Shown: positions 35,531 through 44,250 of the stretch, piece by piece
Position numbering within the stretch: position 1 is the stretch's first letter
Layout: the number at the start of each line of letters is the position of its first letter
Assembly (NCBI GenBank): GCA_965202875.1
Contig: OZ241870.1
Coordinates: forward strand, 620,001 to 684,000
Source: HK1 sp965202875
Lineage (GTDB): Bacteria; Pseudomonadota; Gammaproteobacteria; HK1
Length of the DNA: 64,000 nt
Direction: 5' to 3'
Made by a program: the position numbers and the translations under genes
Notes under the pieces: generated by a model
What the model saw: the letters and a program-made list of their open reading frames with translations, nothing else
The model's database searches: none
Told to the model about the DNA's origin: nothing

Positions 35531-36028
35531 TCACCCGGGACACCCGCCCACGTACCCATGGGAATGCGCGTGGTGAGGATGATCCGCACCGGCGGCGTAG
35601 GCTCCGGATTCGGGTTCGAATCCCGCCTCGATCAAGCGCACGTCGAGGCCCAGCCCGCGCACCATGTCGTCGAGCACGTGGTCGGAGAGGTAGCGCAGCC
35701 AGCCGTCGCCTGTCTGCAGGGCGACGTGGCGGTTGCCGAGATGCCAGGCCGCGCGGGCCAGCCGGCGCGGATCGTCGCACCTCGCCTCCGAAAGCCGCTC
35801 CGGCGCCGCCTCCACCCGCAGCACCTGCCCGGACGGCCCCGTGAGCAGGGTCCCGCCCCGCAGGATCCGCCCGCGCTCCAGGAGCAGCGCGACCTCCCGC
35901 CCGTCGTCGCACCGTGCCCGCAAGCGGCCCTTGCCGCGCTGTTCGAACGACAGGGTGACCGTCCGATCCGGCACGGCGGACCCCACGGCCCTCCGGTCGA
36001 ATACGGGCAGCTCCGTCCGCCGGCTCAT
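35531..36028 (-). CDS. ureE: Urease nickel metallochaperone UreE
   Basis: UreE delivers Ni2+ to the urease activation complex. The 165-residue chain has the N-terminal peptide-binding domain (RTVTLSFEQRGKGRLRARCD, then GREVALLLERGRILRGG) and the metal-binding domain (ARAAWHLGNRHVALQTGDGW). A His-rich tail, ADHPHHAHSHGYVGG, should bind additional nickel. The ATG at 36028 is chosen; an upstream in-frame ATG would add a Gly/Ser-rich leader. It lies 113 bases after ureC. Confidence 0.88.
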   Translation of the reverse strand: MSRRTELPVFDRRAVGSAVPDRTVTLSFEQRGKGRLRARCDDGREVALLLERGRILRGGTLLTGPSGQVLRVEAAPERLSEARCDDPRRLARAAWHLGNRHVALQTGDGWLRYLSDHVLDDMVRGLGLDVRLIEAGFEPESGAYAAGADHPHHAHSHGYVGGCPG

Positions 36029-36141
36029 GCGCCCGCGCTTGCGCGCCGCCGGCTCGACGGCCGAACAGCCATCCGGCTTCGACCCCCCGCCGGATTTCGA
36101 GTGCATTGACGGCGGGAGGGCAAGACGTTCCCGCTCTGCGC

Positions 36142-37845
36142 TCAGAACAGGAAGTAGCGCTGGGCCAGAGGAAGCTCCACGGCCGGCTCGCAGTGCAGGC
36201 GCTCTCCGTCGGCGCGCACCTCGTAGGTCTGGGGATCGACTTCGATCCGGGGCAGGGCGTCGTTCAGCCGCATCAGCGCCTTGGTGACCTCGCGGGCGCC
36301 GGAGACGGGCACGCAACGCTTCGTCAGCGCGAGCCGGCCCCCGACGTCGTCCGCGGCGGCCGCGGCGGAGACGAACGTGACGGAGGTGGCGCCGGTGGCG
36401 CCGCCGAAGGCCGCGAACATGGGGCGGTAGTGCACCGGCTGGGGCGTCGGGATCGAGGCGTTGGGATCGCCCATGGGCGCCGCGGCGATGAGCCCGCCCT
36501 TGATCACCATCGAAGGCTTCACCCCGAAGAACGCCGGCTTCCACAGGCACAGGTCCGCGAGCTTGCCGGGCTCGACGGAGCCGACCTCGCGGGCGATGCC
36601 GTGGGCCAGGGCCGGGTTGATGGTGTACTTCGCGACGTAACGCCGGGCGCGGAAGTTGTCGTTGCGGGCGGAATCCTCGGGCAGCGGCCCGCGCTGCACC
36701 TTCATCTTGTGGGCGGTCTGCCAAGTGCGGCTCACGACCTCGCCCACCCGCCCCATGGCCTGGGAGTCCGAGGCGATCATCGAGAACGCCCCGAGGTCGT
36801 GCAGGACGTCCTCGGCCGCGATGGTCTCGCGGCGGATGCGCGATTCCGCGAACGCCACGTCCTCGGGAATGTTCTTGTCCAGGTGGTGGCACACCATGAG
36901 CATGTCGAGGTGCTCGTCCACCGTGTTCACGGTGTACGGGCGGGTCGGGTTGGTGCTCGAAGGAAGGACGTTGGCTTCGCCGCAGGCACGGATGATGTCC
37001 GGCGCATGGCCGCCCCCGGCGCCCTCGGTGTGGTAGGTGTGGATCACCCGCCCGCCGATGGCCGCGAGGGTCCGCTCGACGAAGCCCGATTCGTTCAGCG
37101 TATCCGTATGGATGCAGACCTGGAGGTCCTCGGCATCGGCCACCTTCAGGCAGCAGTCGATGGCGGCCGGGGTGGTCCCCCAGTCCTCGTGCAGCTTCAG
37201 GCCCATCGCGCCGGCGCGCACCTGCTCGTGCAGCGCATCGGGGAGGCTGGCGTTGCCCTTGCCCAGAAGGCCGAAGTTCATCGGCCAAGCGTCGCAGGCC
37301 TGCAACATGCGCGCGATGTTCCAGGGTCCCGGGGTGCAGGTGGTCGCCGCGGTGCCCGCCGCCGGCCCGGTGCCGCCGCCGAGCATCGTGGTGACGCCCG
37401 ACATCAGGGCCTCCTCCACCTGCTGCGGGCAGATGAAGTGGATGTGCGCATCGAGCGCGCCCGCGGTGAGGATCTGCCCTTCGCCGGCGATCGCCTCGGT
37501 CCCCGGCCCGATGACGACGTCCACGCCCGGCTGGACGTCGGGATTGCCCGCCTTGCCGATGGCTGCAATACGGCCGTCCTCGATGCCCACGTCCGCCTTG
37601 ACGATGCCCCAGTGGTCCAGGATGAGGGCGTTGGTGATGACGGTGTCCACCGCCTCGCCGGAGGCCCGCTGGCTCTGCCCCATGCCGTCCCGGATGACCT
37701 TGCCGCCCCCGAACTTCACTTCCTCGCCGTAGAAGGTGCGGTCCTCCTCCACCTCGATGACCAGCGCGGTGTCGGCGAGGCGCACCCGATCGCCGGTGGT
37801 GGGCCCGAACATCTGCGCGTACGCGCTGCGGTCGATCCTTGACAT
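36142..37845 (-). CDS. ureC: Urease alpha subunit
   Basis: This is the catalytic subunit that hydrolyses urea to ammonia and carbamate at a dinuclear nickel site. The 567-residue chain starts MSRIDRSAYAQMFGPTTGDR and shows all ligands: the HxH in DAHIHFICP, the carbamylated lysine in MGLKLHEDWG, the His in VCIHTDTLNESGF and THTYHTEGAGGGHAPD-like sequence, and the flap His in MVCHHLDKN. It lies 4 bases from the ureB stop in one operon. It appears fully functional. Confidence 0.97.
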   Translation of the reverse strand: MSRIDRSAYAQMFGPTTGDRVRLADTALVIEVEEDRTFYGEEVKFGGGKVIRDGMGQSQRASGEAVDTVITNALILDHWGIVKADVGIEDGRIAAIGKAGNPDVQPGVDVVIGPGTEAIAGEGQILTAGALDAHIHFICPQQVEEALMSGVTTMLGGGTGPAAGTAATTCTPGPWNIARMLQACDAWPMNFGLLGKGNASLPDALHEQVRAGAMGLKLHEDWGTTPAAIDCCLKVADAEDLQVCIHTDTLNESGFVERTLAAIGGRVIHTYHTEGAGGGHAPDIIRACGEANVLPSSTNPTRPYTVNTVDEHLDMLMVCHHLDKNIPEDVAFAESRIRRETIAAEDVLHDLGAFSMIASDSQAMGRVGEVVSRTWQTAHKMKVQRGPLPEDSARNDNFRARRYVAKYTINPALAHGIAREVGSVEPGKLADLCLWKPAFFGVKPSMVIKGGLIAAAPMGDPNASIPTPQPVHYRPMFAAFGGATGATSVTFVSAAAAADDVGGRLALTKRCVPVSGAREVTKALMRLNDALPRIEVDPQTYEVRADGERLHCEPAVELPLAQRYFLF

Positions 37846-37849
37846 GGCC

Positions 37850-38197
37850 TCAGTCCTGCGGAGCCGGACGACGGTCCAGGGCGCCCATCACCGCGCCGTT
37901 GAACCCGAACACCGCACGCGAACCGGCGTAGGCCACGAGCATGACCTCGCGTTCCTGTCCGGGCTCGAAGCGCACCGCGGTGCCCGCCGGCACGTCGAGC
38001 CGGAAGCCGCGCGCCGCGGTGCGGTCGAAGCGTAGCGCTTCATTGGTTTCGCTGAAGTGGTAGTGGGAACCCACCTGCACCGGGCGGTCGCCGGTGTTCG
38101 CAACCTTCAGCGTTACACGCTCGCGGCCCGCATTGAGCTCGATCTCGCCGGCTTCGACGAGCACTTCACCCGGGACCAGGCGATCGGCCGGTGGCAT
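37850..38197 (-). CDS. ureB: Urease beta subunit
   Basis: This 115-residue structural subunit begins MPPADRLVPGEVLVEAGEIE after a GAGGA ribosome site. It carries the standard VGSHYHFSETNEALRFDR and the phrase GFRLDVPAGTAVRFEPGQER. UreA, UreB and UreC together form the (alpha-beta-gamma)3 urease. The gap to ureA is unusually long (341 bases), whereas these genes normally abut. Confidence 0.94.
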   Translation of the reverse strand: MPPADRLVPGEVLVEAGEIELNAGRERVTLKVANTGDRPVQVGSHYHFSETNEALRFDRTAARGFRLDVPAGTAVRFEPGQEREVMLVAYAGSRAVFGFNGAVMGALDRRPAPQD

Positions 38198-38538
38198 GTC
38201 GTCCTCCTTCACTGTGCGGTGGGTTCGTTGTGGCGAGTCTGCAATGTTCGGCGGGTCGAAGAATATCAATGCCGTCCTCCTGCGTTGTGCGGTGGATTCG
38301 TTGTGGCTCGGCCAAATTCAGGAGCAGGGCCGGAGGTTCGGAGTCCGGGATTCAAGCGCGGACGGCCGTCGCGGAGGCGCTCCGCCCTGACGCGCAAGCT
38401 GTTGCCGGTCTCGAAAGATACACCCATGACTTCAGCAAGTCGTCGAGTGCCACGTCAATGCGGATTTGGAATACAACCGGCGGTGATGCCCGATACACTT
38501 GACTTCAAGTCGTCGAGTGCCACATGGGAGATCAGGAT
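38198..38538. repeat. Inserted non-coding region between ureA and ureB with two pairs of direct repeats
   Basis: No gene recognised. GTGCGGTGGRTTCGTTGTGG occurs at 38214-38233 and 38287-38306. A second repeat, GACTTCA(GCA)AGTCGTCGAGTGCCAC, occurs at 38428-38453 and 38501-38523, the latter ending just before the ureA stop. The repeats suggest expansion by local duplications. Confidence 0.6.
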
Positions 38539-38841
38539 TCAGACGATGGGATTGTGGACGGTCACGAGCTTCGTCCCGTCGGGAAAGGTGGCCTCGACCT
38601 GCACCTCGGGGATCATCTCCGCCACTCCCTCCATCACGTCTCCGCGTGCGAGCAGGGTGGCCCCGTAGCTCATGAGTTCGGCCACGCCGCGACCGTCCCG
38701 TGCGCCTTCCATGATTGCGGCGCTGATGTAGGCGACCGCCTCGGGGTAGTTCAACTTGAGCCCGCGAGCCTTGCGCCGCTCCGCGAGAAGCGCGGCGGTG
38801 AAGACCAGCAGCTTGTCCTTTTCGCGCGGTGTCATGTCCAT
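38539..38841 (-). CDS. ureA: Urease gamma subunit
   Basis: The 100-residue protein MDMTPREKDKLLVFTAALLA has the usual length and the phrases LKLNYPEAVAYISAAIMEGA and GVAEMIPEVQVEATFPDGTK, typical of UreA. It is the first structural gene after ureD in the minus-strand cluster. Confidence 0.95.
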   Translation of the reverse strand: MDMTPREKDKLLVFTAALLAERRKARGLKLNYPEAVAYISAAIMEGARDGRGVAELMSYGATLLARGDVMEGVAEMIPEVQVEATFPDGTKLVTVHNPIV

Positions 38842-38977
38842 GGCGAATCCTCGATGATCCTCCGGACCCGGTTCACGCCGCCCGAATGCCTGACTGACGG
38901 TTCTCAACGCCCTTTCGCGCGTCTTCGAACCGAATGTCTTCGACATTGCCCGGGATTCGATCGCCACGGCACTGCCG

Positions 38978-39847
38978 CTACACCGCCCAGATCCTCGGCG
39001 CAACCGCCGCGCGGGCCAGGAAGCGCGGCCGGAGGGTGCGCCAGAGCCTGACGAGCAGATCCCAAACCTCCCCCATGTCGTCCGAGAGCATCCGGCAGGC
39101 CAGCACGCCGTCCACCCCGGTCGCCGCTGCTTCGCCCGGCCCGAAGCGCTCCAGCACCGCTCGAGCCGCGGGCAACAGGTGCTCCTCCGCAGGATAAAGC
39201 AGCAGGCCCGCCAGCGCCCGGCGGCCGGACAAGCCCCACGCGGCGTGCATCAGGGGCGACGCCGCGTCGAGCGCGTTGCGCTCCACCATCAGCGGCTCGC
39301 CGTCCTTCCACAACTCGAAGTCCTGCCGCATCACGCCTCGCTCGAAGCGTTCTCCCGCGGCGGGCCGTCCCAAGCATAGCACCTCCCACCCGAGGAAGCG
39401 AGCGGAGCCTCGCAGATGGATCCGGGTGCTCGCATGGGCGCGGGCCCCCGAGAAGGCCAGGGTGCGCTGCGGGAGCCATTCCAGCGTCGCATCCGGCGCG
39501 AGGTACAACTCCTGCTCGATCCGGGACCGGCCGCCCGCGCTGCGGTAGACTTTGGCGGCCGCCGGAGTGGTCAGCAGGGCCTGTGCCCCTTCGTGGAGGC
39601 GGCACGTCACCTGGAGGCGGTCGCCGCCGGCCACCCCGCCCGGTGGGTGCAGCAGGTACACGTGGCACACCGGCCCCTCCGGGTAGAAGGGTGACTGCAC
39701 CATCAGAGGCCCTTCGTGGGCCCGGCGTGCCAGGACCGTGCGCCCGCCCCGGGCTTCGAATTCGAGATCGAGTCGTGCCCGCCAGCCGTCTTCGGGCCCG
39801 GCGAGGACATGGGCGGCAGACGCGGACATCCGGGAAGCTCCAGGCAT
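38978..39847 (-). CDS. ureD: Urease accessory protein UreD
   Basis: UreD is the scaffold that docks on apo-urease and channels nickel from UreE/UreG. The 289-residue chain has RRAHEGPLMVQSPFYPEGPV, VYLLHPPGGVAGGDRLQV, and ALLTTPAAAKVYRSAGGRSR, all family hallmarks, then LEWLPQRTLAFSGARAHAST. ATG at 39847 (MPGASRMSAS) or 39829 are both possible. It heads the urease operon, 136 bases upstream of ureA. Confidence 0.92.
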   Translation of the reverse strand: MPGASRMSASAAHVLAGPEDGWRARLDLEFEARGGRTVLARRAHEGPLMVQSPFYPEGPVCHVYLLHPPGGVAGGDRLQVTCRLHEGAQALLTTPAAAKVYRSAGGRSRIEQELYLAPDATLEWLPQRTLAFSGARAHASTRIHLRGSARFLGWEVLCLGRPAAGERFERGVMRQDFELWKDGEPLMVERNALDAASPLMHAAWGLSGRRALAGLLLYPAEEHLLPAARAVLERFGPGEAAATGVDGVLACRMLSDDMGEVWDLLVRLWRTLRPRFLARAAVAPRIWAV

Positions 39848-40260
39848 GGCGTTCAGCTTCGCACATTCGGCGTGCTCCGGGATCCCCCGGGCACTTGAAC
39901 GACCGTGGATACGAGGCTCAGGCAGCCGCTTTGAGCGATGTTCCGGAACCCTTCGGCCCCGACTGCGCCACCGCCCGCGGTGGCCGGTGCGCAAGCTCCG
40001 GCCGGGAGCCGAGCCGGGTGCCGATCGGTCCGCGAAGACGACGGCGGAAGGGACTCGGCCGGGCAGAGTCGCCTATTGATACGTTCTCTCCATCCATGTA
40101 GCGTCCGGGCTTTGTGTCCATGCGCCGCGAACATCGACGACGAGCAGGGGCGGTGACGGCGCGGGTGCGTCGGCGCCATCGTGCGGCGGCGCCCAAACGC
40201 CTTGAACCCTCCGGCAGCTCCGGCGCTCCCCGCGCCCGGCCGAACGAGCGAACCCGACCC
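39848..40260. other. Divergent intergenic region between ureD and cobS; no gene seen
   Basis: It must contain promoters for both the urease cluster and cobST. I looked for a cobalamin riboswitch core and did not find one. Nothing else recognisable. Confidence 0.4.
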
Positions 40261-41268
40261 ATGATCCAGACGACGTCCTCCGAACCGCTCCCCCTCCCCA
40301 CCCCCCTGCACGATCCCGACATCAGGGTCTCCGTCCGCCAGACCTTCGGGATCGACGTCGACCTCGACGTGCCGGCGTTCAGCGACCACACCGAACACGT
40401 GCCGGCCGTCGACGAAGCCTACCGCTTCGACCGGAACACCACGCTCGCAATCCTCGCGGGCTTCGCCTACAACCGCCGGGTGCTGATCCAGGGCTACCAC
40501 GGCACCGGCAAGTCCACCCACATCGAGCAGGTCGCGGCGCGGCTCAACTGGCCGTGCGTGCGGGTCAACCTCGACAGCCACATCAGCCGCATCGATCTGG
40601 TGGGCAAGGACGCCATTGTGCTCCGCGACGGGCAGCAGGTCACGGAGTTCCGCCAGGGGATACTGCCGTGGGCGTACCAGCACGCATGCGCGCTCGTGTT
40701 CGACGAATACGACGCCGGCCGTCCCGACGTGATGTTCGTCATCCAGCGGGTGCTGGAGGCGGAAGGCCGGCTCACGCTCCTCGACCAGTCGCGGGTCCTG
40801 CATCCCCATCCGGCGTTCCGCCTCTTCGCGACCTCGAACACCGTCGGCCTGGGCGACACCACCGGGCTCTACCACGGCACCCAGCAGATCAACCAGGGGC
40901 AAATGGACCGCTGGAGCCTGGTCGCAACCCTGAACTACCTGAGCCACGACGCCGAGTGCCGGATCGTGCTGGCGAAGGCCCCGGAATACGACACCGAGGC
41001 GGGGCGCAAGACCATCGCCGCCATGGTGAACCTCGCCGACCTCACCCGCTCGGGCTTCATCGCCGGCGACGTCTCCACGGTGATGAGCCCGCGCACCGTG
41101 ATCAACTGGGCGCAGAACACCGGGATCTTCGGGGACATGGGATTCGCGTTCCGGCTCACGTTCCTCAACAGGTGCGACGAAGTCGAGCGCTCGATCGTCG
41201 CCGAGTACTACCAGCGCTGCTTCGGCACCGAACTGCCGGAGACCGGCGTCAAGGCCACCCTGACCTGA
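40261..41268 (+). CDS. cobS: CobS-like MoxR-family AAA+ ATPase
   Basis: This 335-residue ATPase begins MIQTTSSEPLPLPTPLHDPD. The Walker A is LIQGYHGTGKSTHIEQVAAR, Walker B ACALVFDEYDAGRPDVMFVI, and the sensor region RLFATSNTVGLGDTTGLYHG. CobS and CobT form the ATP-driven chaperone complex of aerobic cobaltochelatase, which inserts cobalt into hydrogenobyrinate diamide together with CobN. It is followed 22 bases later by cobT. Since no cobN is in the window, a CobST-like MoxR/VWA pair with another target remains possible. Confidence 0.88.
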   Translation: MIQTTSSEPLPLPTPLHDPDIRVSVRQTFGIDVDLDVPAFSDHTEHVPAVDEAYRFDRNTTLAILAGFAYNRRVLIQGYHGTGKSTHIEQVAARLNWPCVRVNLDSHISRIDLVGKDAIVLRDGQQVTEFRQGILPWAYQHACALVFDEYDAGRPDVMFVIQRVLEAEGRLTLLDQSRVLHPHPAFRLFATSNTVGLGDTTGLYHGTQQINQGQMDRWSLVATLNYLSHDAECRIVLAKAPEYDTEAGRKTIAAMVNLADLTRSGFIAGDVSTVMSPRTVINWAQNTGIFGDMGFAFRLTFLNRCDEVERSIVAEYYQRCFGTELPETGVKATLT

Positions 41269-41290
41269 GCCGCGCGGCAGACGGCGTTTG

Positions 41291-43186
41291 ATGACGGCGC
41301 TCCCCACCAGGCACGGCACGGGCCGGCCGAACGACACCCTCGGCGAGTTCCGCCGCGTTACCGCGGCGGCGGCGCGGGCGATCGGGCATACCGGGACGCT
41401 CGATGTCGAGTTCACGGGCGAGACCCCCGGCGCGACGGGGCAGACGGTGCGGATCACTCGCCCGGACGCATCGCTGCCCTACCAGCAGGCGGTTTGCGCC
41501 CGCGGCCAAGCCGATTCGGCGGCACTGAAGCTCCGCCACCACGACGCCGCGCTCCACGCCCGGCAGTCCCCGCGCAGCGCCCAGGCCCGTCAGGTGTTCA
41601 ACACCCTGGAACAGGCGCGGTGCGAGGTGCTCGGCGCGCGGGCGATGGCCGGGGTCGCCATCAACCTCGACGCCGCTCTCGACGCGCGAGTCGAGTCGCT
41701 GGGCTTCCATCGACTCGACAACGCCGAGCAGGCGCCGCTCGCCGAGGTGCTCGGACTCCTCGCACGCGAGGCGATGCTGGGACAGCTTCCACCGCCCTCG
41801 GCGGTCAAGGTGCTGGAGCATTGGCGTCCAAAGCTCGAACGGATGGTCGGGGCGGATCTCTCCGAGCTTTCGCGTTGCGTCCCCGACCAGCGGGCCTACG
41901 CCGGGGCGATGCGGGAGCTGCTCCGCTCCCTCGGATTCCCCGACGAGCAGGCCGACCCGGAGCACGACGAATCGGACGACGACGAATCCGAGAGCGAGGG
42001 CGACCCGAGCGCGCTGAACGAGGGTGAGGCCGGAGACTCGGACGACGCGGCTTCCGAGAGCATGGAAGGTGCCGACATGCGCGACGCCGCCGGCGAGGAG
42101 GAGGCCGACGCCGGCGACATGGACGTCCTCGACCCCGGCAGCCTGGAGTTCGACGACGAAGACGCCGAGATCCCGGGCGAGGCAAGATGGCGCCCCCACC
42201 CCGGAAGCAACGTCACCGACCGCGACCAGTACCACGCCTACTGCACCGACTTCGACGAGATCGTCGACGCGGCGGACCTCTGCGAGCCGGAGGAGCTGAA
42301 CCGGCTGCGCGCGAGCCTCGATCAGCAGCTCTCGCATCTGCAGAGCGTCATCGGCAAGCTCGCGAACCGGCTCCAGCGCCGGCTGCTCGCCCGGCAGGTC
42401 CGGTCCTGGGAGTTCGATCTGGAGGAAGGCTACCTCGACACCGCCCGCCTCGCGCGCGTGGTCGCGAACCCGACCCACGCGCTGTCCTACAAGCTGGAGA
42501 AGGAGACGGGGTTCCGCGACACGGTGGTCAGCTTGCTGATCGACAACTCCGGCTCGATGCGCGGCCGGCCCATCGTGGTCGCGGCCATGAGCGCCGACAT
42601 CCTCGCCCGCACCCTCGAACGGTGCGCGGTCAAGGTCGAGATCCTGGGGTTCACCACCCGCGCGTGGAAGGGCGGCCAGTCCCGCGAGCGCTGGCTCGCG
42701 CAGGGCAAGCGCCCGAACGCAGGGCGGCTGAACGATCTGCGCCACATCATCTACAAGTCCGCGGACCAGCCGTGGCGGCGGGCCCGGCGCAGCCTCGGCA
42801 TCATGCTGCGCGAGGGGCTGCTGAAGGAGAACATCGACGGCGAATCGCTGCTGTGGGCGCACCAGCGCCTGATCGCGCGACCCGAGCATCGCCGGATCCT
42901 GATGGTGATCAGCGACGGCGCGCCGGTGGACGACTCGACCCTGTCGGTCAACCCGAGCAACTACCTCGAGCGGCACCTGCGCCAAGTCATCGAGTACATC
43001 GAGCGCCAGAGCCCGGTCGAGTTGCTCGCCATCGGCATCGGCCACGACGTGACCCGCTACTACCAGCGCGCGGTCACCCTCGTGGACGCCGAGCAGCTTG
43101 GCGGCGCGGTGATGGAGCAGCTCGCCGAGCTCTTCGATTCGGGCTGGGAGCAGCGCGCGGTGCGGCGTCAGCGGGCGGTGCGTTAA
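41291..43186 (+). CDS. cobT: CobT-like cobaltochelatase subunit with VWA domain
   Basis: This 631-residue protein has an N-terminal helical region, a long acidic linker (about residues 215-300, rich in Asp/Glu such as EHDESDDDESESEG), and a C-terminal von Willebrand A domain. The VWA domain carries the MIDAS motif VVSLLIDNSGSMRGRPIVVA and ILMVISDGAPVDDSTLSVN. It is the partner of CobS; the VWA domain binds the metal-chelating subunit. The start ATG at 41291 follows the cobS stop by 22 bases. Confidence 0.88.
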   Translation: MTALPTRHGTGRPNDTLGEFRRVTAAAARAIGHTGTLDVEFTGETPGATGQTVRITRPDASLPYQQAVCARGQADSAALKLRHHDAALHARQSPRSAQARQVFNTLEQARCEVLGARAMAGVAINLDAALDARVESLGFHRLDNAEQAPLAEVLGLLAREAMLGQLPPPSAVKVLEHWRPKLERMVGADLSELSRCVPDQRAYAGAMRELLRSLGFPDEQADPEHDESDDDESESEGDPSALNEGEAGDSDDAASESMEGADMRDAAGEEEADAGDMDVLDPGSLEFDDEDAEIPGEARWRPHPGSNVTDRDQYHAYCTDFDEIVDAADLCEPEELNRLRASLDQQLSHLQSVIGKLANRLQRRLLARQVRSWEFDLEEGYLDTARLARVVANPTHALSYKLEKETGFRDTVVSLLIDNSGSMRGRPIVVAAMSADILARTLERCAVKVEILGFTTRAWKGGQSRERWLAQGKRPNAGRLNDLRHIIYKSADQPWRRARRSLGIMLREGLLKENIDGESLLWAHQRLIARPEHRRILMVISDGAPVDDSTLSVNPSNYLERHLRQVIEYIERQSPVELLAIGIGHDVTRYYQRAVTLVDAEQLGGAVMEQLAELFDSGWEQRAVRRQRAVR

Positions 43187-43704
43187 GCTTCGGGGCTCCG
43201 GGAAACGGGCGTCCCCGCCCGCAACGGGCCGAAGGCCCGCACGTTGCCCACTCCGGCGGCTCGCACGCCACCGAAGCCCCGCGACGAGGCGGGCGGGGAC
43301 GACCAGCGTTCCCAGGAGTCACGGCATTTGCCGTGTTCCCGGCAATGTACGCCCGATTGTTGCATAAACAAAGGCCCGTTATTCCTCTCGGTCGAGCTGG
43401 AGGCAGGCTTCGCAAAAGCCCGCCATTCCCGCTTTCGCGGGAATGGCGGGCCAAGACGACCATTAGCGCGTGTGGCTTATCCTCACTGGCAGTGAGTTTG
43501 AGCCACACGCTGCTTCGGCCAGGAAATCCCGTATTTTGTGCAACTAACAGGTGCGCGCCGCATCGGCTTCAAGTAGTGCGGACAGGACGCCCGTGCTCCC
43601 GGGACGCAGATTCCTGCCCCCGCTTCCGCGAGGACATGCTTGCGCGGGATGACCAAGGCGGACGAGACGCCCACATCCGTCAGGACGCGCCGCTCCCGGG
43701 CGGT
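43187..43704. other. Gap between cobT and usp holding a palindrome-rich element
   Basis: No gene. It contains the candidate inverted-repeat element at 43359-43544. The remainder shows only short GC-rich repeats. Confidence 0.4.
43359..43544. mobile_element. Candidate inverted-repeat element (186 bases)
   Basis: The left end reads GTTGCATAAAC and the right end, read on the other strand, GTTGCACAAAA; similarity continues imperfectly for about 35 bases. Inside are two strong hairpins: GCCCGCCATTCCCGC pairing with GCGGGAATGGCGGGC, and GTGTGGCT pairing with AGCCACAC. No clear target duplication was found, and no second copy. Confidence 0.4.
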
Positions 43705-44190
43705 TCAGGGCAGGGGAACGATCAGGGTCGGCACGCGCGAGCGCCTCAGTACGCTCTTCGCCACCCCTCCCAGGAAGGTATGGCTGAGCCCCTTCTCGTG
43801 CGCCCCCATCACGATGAGATCGCACCCCAGCTTGACCGAGGTCTTGAGGATCTCCTCGGCCGGATAGGATTCGACGACCTCGATGGACTTGATCCGGTCG
43901 CGGACCTTTCGATCCTCGGGGCTTTGCTGCGACCAGAACGTGTCCTGCTGCTTCATGACCTCCGAGCGGACGTTCCGAACCCGCTCCTGGAGGGCCTCGT
44001 GGCGCTTGCCGGCATCCATCAGGAAGCCCTGGAGGGTCACCTTGGCGTCGTTGGAAAGCTCTTCCACCACGTGCAGCACGTGCATGTCGGCGCCGGTCAG
44101 CTTCGCCAGCCAGGCGGCATAGCGGAGCGCCACGTTGGAGTTCTCCGACAGGTCGCTGCAATACAGGAGCTTGCGCACTTCCGCGGGCAT
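43705..44190 (-). CDS. Universal stress protein in TRAP operon (TeaD-like position)
   Basis: This 161-residue Usp protein begins MPAEVRKLLYCSDLSENSNV and ends with the ATP-loop motif IVMGAHEKGLSHTFLGGVAK and SVLRRSRVPTLIV. It is the last gene of the TRAP operon, 60 bases after dctM. In Halomonas elongata the corresponding protein TeaD binds ATP and dampens the TeaABC ectoine transporter, so a similar regulatory role is a reasonable inference. Confidence 0.85.
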   Translation of the reverse strand: MPAEVRKLLYCSDLSENSNVALRYAAWLAKLTGADMHVLHVVEELSNDAKVTLQGFLMDAGKRHEALQERVRNVRSEVMKQQDTFWSQQSPEDRKVRDRIKSIEVVESYPAEEILKTSVKLGCDLIVMGAHEKGLSHTFLGGVAKSVLRRSRVPTLIVPLP

Positions 44191-44250
44191 GGGTCGGGTT
44201 CCTCCACGGTGGCCGGCAGCGCCGGCACGGTTGCCGGGCGCCGCCGGTCG

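Noticed and set aside
36106..37842. 578-codon plus-strand frame opposite ureC
   Set aside because: Antisense shadow of an unambiguous urease alpha subunit gene.
39848..40260. Cobalamin riboswitch ahead of cobS
   Set aside because: I could not find the conserved core or a plausible fold.
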